Source: an uncultured Prevotellaceae bacterium (GTDB taxonomy: Bacteria; Bacteroidota; Bacteroidia; Bacteroidales; Bacteroidaceae). Taken from it: 7,072 nucleotides of DNA. The notes below the pieces were generated by a model. That model ran no database searches. It was not told the origin of the DNA and saw only the letters and a list, made by a program, of their open reading frames with translations. Location: assembly GCA_947176655.1 (NCBI GenBank), contig CAMWRK010000111.1, positions 1-7,072 of the forward strand, read 5' to 3'. A program made the translations under genes and the position numbers. Position 1 is the first letter of the stretch. The number at the start of each line of letters is the position of its first letter. Shown here one piece after another: positions 1 through 4,945 of the stretch.

Positions 1-459
1 GTCCTTGGCTATGTCATAGAACTGCCCGCGGCTGTTGACGTGTGCATAGAATGCTCCGGGTGTGGCATCATCGGGGGCGACGGTTGTTGCTATCGCTACG
101 CCGTATCCCTGCTGTTTCAGCTCGTATGCTATGCTCTGTGCCGGTTGGCCGTCGGGCAGGTTTCCCAACATATTGTTGTTTGTCTTGTGTCCTGTGGCCA
201 GCGCCGTGCCAGCCGCCGCGGAGTCTGTGATAGTGTTGTTGGCTGAATAGGAGGTCGCCATTGATGCAACAGGGAACTGTAGCATCAGCAGGGGAGTACT
301 GTTGCCTGTGACGGTGCGGTTATACGTTTCGGCACACAGCACCGGGCTCATGCCCATGCCGTCTCCGATGAAGTAGAATACGTACTTGGGTTTCTTCGCT
401 CCAGTTGCCGCCAGTACAAGCATCAGGAGAAAGAGTGATGAAAGAATGCGGTTTCTCAT
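1..459 (-). CDS. Alkaline phosphatase, exported, N-terminal part (3' end outside window)
   Basis: Hydrolyses phosphate monoesters in the periplasm or at the cell surface. The visible 153 residues start at the ATG at 459-457 with a signal peptide (MRNR followed by a Leu-rich core, about residues 5-19). The metal-binding motif FIGDGMG has its aspartate at residue 33. The nucleophile motif TDSAAAGTALATG has Ser80, and DDATPGAFYAH carries Asp131 and Thr133, which correspond to the Mg ligands Asp153 and Thr155 of E. coli PhoA. The family assignment (Pfam alkaline phosphatase) is therefore firm. The later zinc ligands lie outside the window, so completeness cannot be judged. The reading frame stays open to base 1. 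The gene follows clpB on the same strand but is separated from it by a hairpin and about 250 bases, and it has its own possible promoter, so it is probably a separate transcript. Whether it responds to phosphate is not visible; no Pho box was recognised. Confidence 0.95.
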   Translation of the reverse strand, partial: MRNRILSSLFLLMLVLAATGAKKPKYVFYFIGDGMGMSPVLCAETYNRTVTGNSTPLLMLQFPVASMATSYSANNTITDSAAAGTALATGHKTNNNMLGNLPDGQPAQSIAYELKQQGYGVAIATTVAPDDATPGAFYAHVNSRGQFYDIAKD

Positions 460-541
460 AAGGAAAATAAATTAAGTTATGTGTGTAAGTTGATAAATTA
501 TGTCGCTGCAAATACGTTGTTATTGGTCTCTTGTCCATAGG

Positions 542-549
542 CAAAGGTA
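542..549 (-). promoter_or_regulatory. Possible -7 box of the alkaline phosphatase promoter
   Basis: Read on the minus strand this is TACCTTTG, an exact match to the Bacteroidota -7 consensus TAnnTTTG. It lies about 80 bases before the phosphatase ATG, leaving a leader of about 75 bases. A TTTG at the expected -33 position is not seen; the bases just upstream are a T-run (550-557). The call rests on the -7 element and position only. Confidence 0.4.
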
Positions 550-637
550 CAAAAAAATATGCTATTTCGTGCTCTAGTTCCGCATTTTCCGGTATTTGGT
601 TGCACGCTTTCATTCTCCTCAGTACATCTGTATAACG

Positions 638-690
638 ATACTCCCCCGGCAGGAGCAGCCCCGTTTATGGGACTCCTGTCGGGGGAGTAT
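638..690 (-). terminator. Large hairpin between clpB and phosphatase, likely clpB terminator
   Basis: Bases 638-655 and 673-690 form an 18-bp inverted repeat with one imperfect pair (649/679, G-T) around a 17-base loop; a further CCC/GGG pairing is possible within the loop. The stem begins 20 bases after the clpB stop, and the next gene on the same strand starts about 180 bases further on, so terminating clpB is the natural role. No strong U-run follows on the minus strand (the next bases read cgttatac), so it may be a pause, an RNA-stabilising end or a weak terminator. In plus-strand RNA the imperfect pair would be a G-U wobble; in clpB mRNA it is a C-A mismatch. Confidence 0.65.
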
Positions 691-710
691 GCCTTGTGCC
701 TGCCGTGGTG

Positions 711-2774
711 TCAGTTGCAGAAGTGCAGCTTGTCCTCTTGTACATCGACAACAATGGGGCGTGTGCGGTCCAGTGTGCCGGAGAGCAGGGTTTTGCTCAG
801 GTCGTTGAGCAGCAGACGCTGTATGGCGCGTTTTACTGGGCGTGCGCCGAAGTCCGGGTCGTAGCCCTCGCGGGCGAGCAGGTCTATTGCCTCGGGACGT
901 ATGTCCAGAACTATGTCCGTGTTGTCCAGACGTTTGCGTATTATGTCCAGTTGCAGGCATACTATGTCGTGTATCTGTTTCTCGCTAAGCGGTGTGAAGG
1001 TGATGATTTCGTCCACACGGTTCAGGAACTCCGGTCTTACGGTCACGAAGAGCTGTTCGCGCGAGTAGTTTGATGTCATTATTATGATGGTGTTCTTGAA
1101 GTTCACCGTTCTGCCCTTGCTGTCTGTCAGACGTCCGTCATCGAGAACCTGTAGCAGAGTGTTGAAGACATCAGGATGAGCCTTCTCAATCTCATCGAAG
1201 AGCACCACGCTGTAAGGCTTGCGGCGCACGGCCTCCGTCAGCTGTCCGCCTTCGTCGTATCCAACGTAGCCCGGAGGCGCACCGATGAGGCGCGTTACGG
1301 AGAACTTCTCCTGATACTCCGACATGTCTATGCGCGTCATCATCTGTTCATCATCGAAGAGATATTCCGCCAGTGCCCGGGCCAGTTCCGTCTTGCCCAC
1401 GCCTGTAGTTCCCAGGAAGATGAAGGAGCCGATGGGGCGTTTGGGGTCTTGCAGTCCTGCACGGCTGCGGCGTACGGCGTCGCTTACGGCGTGTATGGCA
1501 TCGTCCTGGCCTATGACGCGCCTGTGCAGTTCCTCCTCCAGGTGTAGGAGCTTGTCGCGTTCGCTGGTCTTCATGCGGCTGACGGGTATTCCTGTCCAGC
1601 GGCTCACTACGTCGGCAATGTCGTCCGGTGTCACCTCCTCGCGCAGCAGCGTCGATGTGCCGAGTGATTCCGTCTTCTCCTTCAGCTGCCTGTCCAGTTC
1701 GGGCAGACGGCTGTAGCGTATCTCGGCCACGCGTGCATAGTCGCCCTCGCGTTCGCGTTGTTCGGCTTCCTGTCTGAGAGCCTGCTGGCTGTCTTTGATG
1801 GTCTGTATCTGTTCCGCCTGAGCCTTCTCCTCCTGCCACTGTCGGCGCATGGCTGTCTCCTCCTCTTTGAGGGCTTCTATCTCGCGGCTCAGTTCGTCCA
1901 GTTTGGGCTGGTCTTTCTCTCGCTTGATGGCTTCGCGCTCAATCTCCAGCTGCCCCAGTCTGCGGCTGAGTTCGTCCAGCTGTTCTGGCACGGAGTCGCG
2001 CTCCATCCTCAGCCGTGCGGCGGCCTCGTCCATCAGGTCTATGGCCTTGTCCGGCAGGAAGCGGTCGGTGATGTAGCGGTGTGACAGGCTTACGGCGGCT
2101 ATGATGGCATCGTCCTGTATGCGCACGCGGTGGTGCTGTTCGTAGCGGTCTTTCAGTCCGCGCAGTATGCTTATGCTGGAGGGCACGTCCGGTTCGTCCA
2201 CCGTGACCGTCTGGAAACGGCGTTCCAGAGCCTTGTCTTTCTCGAAGTATTTGCGGTACTCGTCCAGAGTGGTGGCGCCAATGCTACGCAGTTCCCCGCG
2301 GGCAAGTGCGGGCTTCAATATGTTGGCGGCATCCATGGCTCCTTGTGTCTGGCCTGCACCCACGAGGGTGTGTATCTCGTCGATGAAGAGGATTATCTCG
2401 CCCTGGCTCTGTGTCACTTCGGATATCACTCCCTTGAGGCGTTCCTCGAACTCGCCCTGATACTTGGCTCCGGCAATCAGTGCCCCCATGTCCAGAGAGT
2501 ATATCTGTTTGCCTTTGAGGTTCTCCGGCACGTCTCCGCGCAGTATGCGGTGTGCCAGTCCCTCCACTATGGCGGTCTTGCCCGTTCCTGGTTCGCCTAT
2601 GAGTATGGGGTTGTTCTTCGTGCGGCGGCTAAGTATTTGCAGCACACGACGTATTTCCTCGTCCCGACCGATTACCGGGTCGAGTTTTCCCTGCTTGGCG
2701 TCCTCGACCAGATTGCGTGCAAAGCGGTCAAGAGCCTTTTCCTGGTTTTGCTGATTGTTCATGTTGTTCTGCAT
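711..2774 (-). CDS. clpB: ClpB-type AAA+ disaggregase, short form without N domain
   Basis: ATP-driven cytoplasmic hexamer that, with DnaK/DnaJ/GrpE, pulls polypeptides out of aggregates. With the ATG at 2774-2772 it has 687 residues. AAA-1: Walker A GEPGTGKT 60-67, pore loop KYQGEFEER 104-112, Walker B LFIDEIH 129-135, Arg finger LERRFQTV 183-190. A full coiled-coil middle domain follows (about 265-385; RWTGIPVSRM 392-401), which marks ClpB rather than ClpA/ClpC. AAA-2: Walker A GTTGVGKT 455-462, pore loop GYVGYDEGG 502-510, Walker B VLFDEIEKAH 524-533, sensor 1 TSN 567-569, Arg finger RPEFLNR 580-586, sensor 2 GARPVKR 643-649. Two oddities: the usual N domain of roughly 140-150 residues is missing, as the protein begins just before the linker to AAA-1, and only 10 residues separate TSN from RPEFLNR where E. 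coli ClpB has about 30. The frame stays open to an ATG at 2870, but those 32 extra residues do not resemble a ClpB N domain. An ATG at 2762-2760 is also possible. No convincing promoter or CIRCE heat-shock operator was found upstream. Confidence 0.95.
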   Translation of the reverse strand: MQNNMNNQQNQEKALDRFARNLVEDAKQGKLDPVIGRDEEIRRVLQILSRRTKNNPILIGEPGTGKTAIVEGLAHRILRGDVPENLKGKQIYSLDMGALIAGAKYQGEFEERLKGVISEVTQSQGEIILFIDEIHTLVGAGQTQGAMDAANILKPALARGELRSIGATTLDEYRKYFEKDKALERRFQTVTVDEPDVPSSISILRGLKDRYEQHHRVRIQDDAIIAAVSLSHRYITDRFLPDKAIDLMDEAAARLRMERDSVPEQLDELSRRLGQLEIEREAIKREKDQPKLDELSREIEALKEEETAMRRQWQEEKAQAEQIQTIKDSQQALRQEAEQREREGDYARVAEIRYSRLPELDRQLKEKTESLGTSTLLREEVTPDDIADVVSRWTGIPVSRMKTSERDKLLHLEEELHRRVIGQDDAIHAVSDAVRRSRAGLQDPKRPIGSFIFLGTTGVGKTELARALAEYLFDDEQMMTRIDMSEYQEKFSVTRLIGAPPGYVGYDEGGQLTEAVRRKPYSVVLFDEIEKAHPDVFNTLLQVLDDGRLTDSKGRTVNFKNTIIIMTSNYSREQLFVTVRPEFLNRVDEIITFTPLSEKQIHDIVCLQLDIIRKRLDNTDIVLDIRPEAIDLLAREGYDPDFGARPVKRAIQRLLLNDLSKTLLSGTLDRTRPIVVDVQEDKLHFCN

Positions 2775-2921
2775 AGTTGTAAATGTTTGTTTTCCTGCCA
2801 CCACATTTGCAAGTACCGTGCGGGGAACGGCTGAACGGCCAATATGTCGCAAAACAGGAACAAATGTCACTCTGCATCATCCTTATTTATGATGACACGG
2901 GACAGATATGCGTCGGGCATG

Positions 2922-2953
2922 ATTGCGGGGTACTGATATTTTGCGTAATTTTG
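2922..2953 (+). promoter_or_regulatory. Bacteroidota-type promoter of the lipoprotein/receptor operon
   Basis: TAATTTTG at 2946-2953 matches the -7 consensus TAnnTTTG exactly. ATTG at 2922-2925, 20 bases upstream, matches three of four bases of the -33 element TTTG. The spacing is right for the primary Bacteroidota sigma factor. Transcription would begin near 2958-2962, giving a leader of about 55 bases before the first ATG at 3015. It lies in the divergent gap between clpB and the operon. Confidence 0.6.
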
Positions 2954-2965
2954 CGGCCGGCTTAG

Positions 2966-2997
2966 ACATTATATGATGCCCGGTCTGTACATTATAT
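2966..2997 (+). repeat. Direct repeat ACATTATAT in the operon leader, possible operator
   Basis: The nonamer ACATTATAT occurs at 2966-2974 and again at 2989-2997, with starts 23 bases apart (about two helical turns). Both copies sit just after the predicted transcription start and before the first ATG. A repressor bound there could block early elongation. An alternative is that they are only part of the A/T-rich leader that favours translation start in Bacteroidota. No known binding site was recognised. Confidence 0.35.
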
Positions 2998-3014
2998 ATA
3001 ATATAGGGGAGGTC

Positions 3015-3641
3015 ATGAACCGTGTTTCCTGTTGCAAGGCTTTGCCTGCCCTGCGCGTTTCCTTGCGGCGTGCCGCTGCGGCTGTTGCCGTTGCGTTGGC
3101 GTGCGCCATGTCGCCATCGTGCACTCAGGACAATGTGCATCTGCCTGAGTGTGGCGCGGAGTCCGGGTCATGGACTACGGGCACGATGAAGTTCCCCGGC
3201 ATGCTTGTCACCACCGTGCCGGCCATGGAGGAGTATCTCGAGGAGCCGGTGGTTTCGCCCATGGCCATTGCCGTGGGCAACGTCAATGTCCTGCATTCCG
3301 GCTATGTGACCGTGCGCACGGAGCCTTTCGGCATGCACGATCCGTTTATCGTCTCGCTGATGGGCAAGGGTATAGATATCGGTGCCATGGAGATAGAGGG
3401 CGTGGAGTATGCAGCCTATCCCTCGGGAGGGGGCTGTCTGAGGAAGGAGGAGTTCGAGGTGCAGGCGGGAGCATACCGCACGCGCGGCACGCTGCACGGC
3501 GAGCTGTCCCGCGACGGAGTCCTTTCGCTGACGCTGCAGTACCGCCCCGGAGCCATGCCTTTCGACATAGTCAGCGCATTTGACAGTCGCAGCGATGTGC
3601 CCCTGACACAACATGGATGCAGTGAGCATAAAATACAATGA
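3015..3641 (+). CDS. Calycin-like lipoprotein 1
   Basis: Probable outer-membrane lipoprotein of 208 residues. The signal region has basic residues (Arg14, Arg18, Arg19), an Ala/Val-rich core (20-29) and candidate lipidation cysteines Cys36 (followed by TQD, resembling the acidic surface-export signal of Bacteroidetes lipoproteins) or Cys30. The mature part has alternating beta-strand character. The segment at about 154-187, RTRGTLHGELSRDG then LSLTLQYRPGAMPFDIV, matches the signature end of the Bacteroidota calycin-like domain (G.L..DG.L.L...Y.PG.MPF.I). Calycins are lipocalin-type barrels that bind small ligands; the ligand here is unknown. A C-terminal tail after residue 188, with Cys202, does not look like part of the barrel. 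It is first in the operon and overlaps the next gene by four bases (ATGA). I chose the ATG at 3015 because the signal peptide begins there and the promoter leaves room for it; GGGGAGG (3006-3012) sits unusually close. The frame is open upstream to an ATG at 2973. Confidence 0.75.
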   Translation: MNRVSCCKALPALRVSLRRAAAAVAVALACAMSPSCTQDNVHLPECGAESGSWTTGTMKFPGMLVTTVPAMEEYLEEPVVSPMAIAVGNVNVLHSGYVTVRTEPFGMHDPFIVSLMGKGIDIGAMEIEGVEYAAYPSGGGCLRKEEFEVQAGAYRTRGTLHGELSRDGVLSLTLQYRPGAMPFDIVSAFDSRSDVPLTQHGCSEHKIQ

Positions 3642-3656
3642 ACAAAAATACAATGA
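3630..3656 (+). repeat. 15-base tandem duplication at the start of the second lipoprotein gene
   Basis: The 12-mer AAAATACAATGA occurs at 3630-3641 and 3645-3656, a 15-base unit. Each copy contains an ATG (3638 and 3653), and because 15 is a multiple of three the two ATGs share one frame. The first copy also contains the stop of the upstream gene. The A-rich tract contrasts with the G+C-rich surroundings and probably keeps the start region unpaired, as Bacteroidota ribosomes prefer. Confidence 0.7.
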
Positions 3657-4147
3657 CAGCTATGAAGAAGTTTCTTTATCTTGGCATCGCCCTCCTGGGC
3701 ATGGTGTTGTCTGTGGCGTGTAGCTCGGACAAGGGTACGGCTGCAAAGGCGGAGGGCAGCTACATGACGGAAAGGAATACGGATCTGCTCAACCTGCCTC
3801 CGGTCATCTCTTTCGAGACCGTGCACGATGTCGTCACCGTGAAGGTGAAGGCCGTGCACGACGATTTTGTCAACGTTACGCTGCCTGCGCTGACGTACAC
3901 GTTCAACGGTCAGGGCATGACCATACCCGCCCTGACCGTAAGCAACGTGCCGGTGCTTGACGACGGTGAGGGTGGCGTGGTCGTCCCCGCACACAGTTTC
4001 ATGATGAAGTCGGACAGCAGGGATGTCACCGGCAGGCTGGAGGGCAGCATTGACAAGGATGGCGGACTGGAGCTTGATGTGCGCATAGACAGGTATGGCA
4101 GCATGCCTTTCGGTATACATCAGGAGTACGTGAGTGTGAAGCGCTGA
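3638..4147 (+). CDS. Calycin-like lipoprotein 2
   Basis: Second predicted lipoprotein of the operon, 169 residues from the overlapping ATG, or 161 from the ATG at 3662, where a classic signal peptide begins (MKKFLYLGIALLG). The likely lipidated cysteine follows LSVA (residue 20 of the short form) and is followed by SSDK, a plausible surface-export signal. The mature protein is rich in Val/Thr strands. It ends with a segment at about 121-152 of the short form, DVTGRLEGSIDKDG, LELDVRI, YGSMPFGI, which lines up with the end of its neighbour's domain and with the calycin-like family. It is shorter than calycin-like protein 1 and lacks the C-terminal tail; the two are probably diverged paralogues. 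There are three in-frame ATGs (3638, 3653, 3662) and no Shine-Dalgarno sequence, so the start is uncertain; coupling through the ATGA overlap favours 3638, the signal peptide favours 3662. The stop overlaps the next ATG by one base (TGATG). Confidence 0.72.
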   Translation: MNKNTMTAMKKFLYLGIALLGMVLSVACSSDKGTAAKAEGSYMTERNTDLLNLPPVISFETVHDVVTVKVKAVHDDFVNVTLPALTYTFNGQGMTIPALTVSNVPVLDDGEGGVVVPAHSFMMKSDSRDVTGRLEGSIDKDGGLELDVRIDRYGSMPFGIHQEYVSVKR

Positions 4148-4914
4148 TGCCTTCCTTGTGTAGAGTATTCCGTTGTGCCATTGTGCCCTGTCTGGTAGCG
4201 ATGCTGCCGGCAGGGTGCAGTGGCATTCTTGACGGCATATACGATGCGCCTGTGGCGGACACGGCCTTCCGCCCGGGATTCTCCGTGCCGGAGGCAGGGG
4301 GCGTGGAGAACCGCCTTACGCTCAGGCTGGACGTGCGGGACTACGACAAGTGGGTGTTCGTGGACCTGCACCGTCTGCTGATTGACACGCGTCCTGTGCC
4401 TGACGGCCTGACGGGCGAGTGGGACGGCCGGAGCGTGTGGACGCGCTACAGGGTGCTGGGCAGCCGCTACGAGTGGCTGAAGGAGAGGCCTGTGGACGCG
4501 CAGGAGACTCCCGCGCAGTGGGATCTGGCCGTACACCATTTCGATGTGCGCACCAACGGGGGGGCGGTGGCGCGCACGGCACTTGCCTCCATGGATCTCC
4601 TGCCGGAGCGTGTGGCAGACCTCGATGCCGAGCCCTTCGTGGCCGACGCGTGGACGGACCGCCAGTGCATTGTCGACCTGTCGGGCATGTTCGACAGGAA
4701 CATCTGGTATCAGGCCTCCTTTGTCAATCCCGTGCTGACGGAGTGGGTGAGGATGGATCTCTCCACGCCGCCGCCCAGGTACGAGGCCTCGCGCCGCGTG
4801 TATCTCCTGCGCATGGCCGACGGCACGCTGGCGGCCATGCGCCTGCGCAGCTACATGAGCGAGGCCGGCACCAAGGGGTTCCTTACCATAGACGTGCGCT
4901 ATCCGTATGAGTGA
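4147..4914 (+). CDS. hmuY: HmuY-like haem-binding lipoprotein
   Basis: 255-residue member of the HmuY family, surface lipoproteins that bind haem and hand it to a TonB-dependent receptor (established for Porphyromonas gingivalis HmuY/HmuR). The signal peptide spans residues 1-23 and Cys24 follows LPAG. Family hallmarks are WDLAVHHFDVRTNGG at 125-139, NIWYQ...NPVL at 185-197, VYLLRMADGTLAAMRL at 218-233, and the final strand GFLTIDVRYPYE. P. gingivalis HmuY binds haem through two histidines, while Tannerella and Prevotella homologues use methionines. In this protein the core after RTNGG contains Met149, Met181, Met203, Met224 and Met231; its only histidines are His75, His130 and His131, so methionine ligation is possible but unproven. 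It overlaps the preceding stop by one base and ends 31 bases before the receptor ATG. Family placement is strong; the ligand could also be another porphyrin. Confidence 0.87.
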   Translation: MPSLCRVFRCAIVPCLVAMLPAGCSGILDGIYDAPVADTAFRPGFSVPEAGGVENRLTLRLDVRDYDKWVFVDLHRLLIDTRPVPDGLTGEWDGRSVWTRYRVLGSRYEWLKERPVDAQETPAQWDLAVHHFDVRTNGGAVARTALASMDLLPERVADLDAEPFVADAWTDRQCIVDLSGMFDRNIWYQASFVNPVLTEWVRMDLSTPPPRYEASRRVYLLRMADGTLAAMRLRSYMSEAGTKGFLTIDVRYPYE

Positions 4915-4945
4915 CCATATTTATATATATAGAGAGAGGACAGGA
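4915..4945 (+). promoter_or_regulatory. A/T-rich leader and ribosome binding site of the receptor gene
   Basis: The short gap holds a run of alternating T and A (about 4918-4930) followed by the purine-rich AGAGAGAGGACAGGA. GAGG at 4936-4939 lies six bases before the ATG at 4946, a good Shine-Dalgarno spacing. This favours 4946 over the in-frame ATG at 4907, which overlaps the end of hmuY and would add 13 residues before the signal peptide. Confidence 0.6.

Noticed and set aside
2130..2834. Plus-strand open frame of 234 residues opposite clpB
   Set aside because: Complementary shadow of the conserved AAA-1 domain; no independent family resemblance.
2775..2870. Upstream extension of clpB to the ATG at 2870
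   Set aside because: The 32 added residues do not resemble a ClpB N domain and read like untranslated leader; the ATG at 2774 leads directly into the conserved part.
2775..2960. CIRCE-type or other named heat-shock operator before clpB
   Set aside because: No TTAGCACTC-N9-GAGTGCTAA inverted repeat is present; the weak matches to -7 and -33 boxes are not good enough to call.
4918..4930. T/A tract between hmuY and the receptor as an internal promoter
   Set aside because: It does not contain TAnnTTTG with a spaced TTTG; it is better explained as an unstructured leader before the ribosome binding site.
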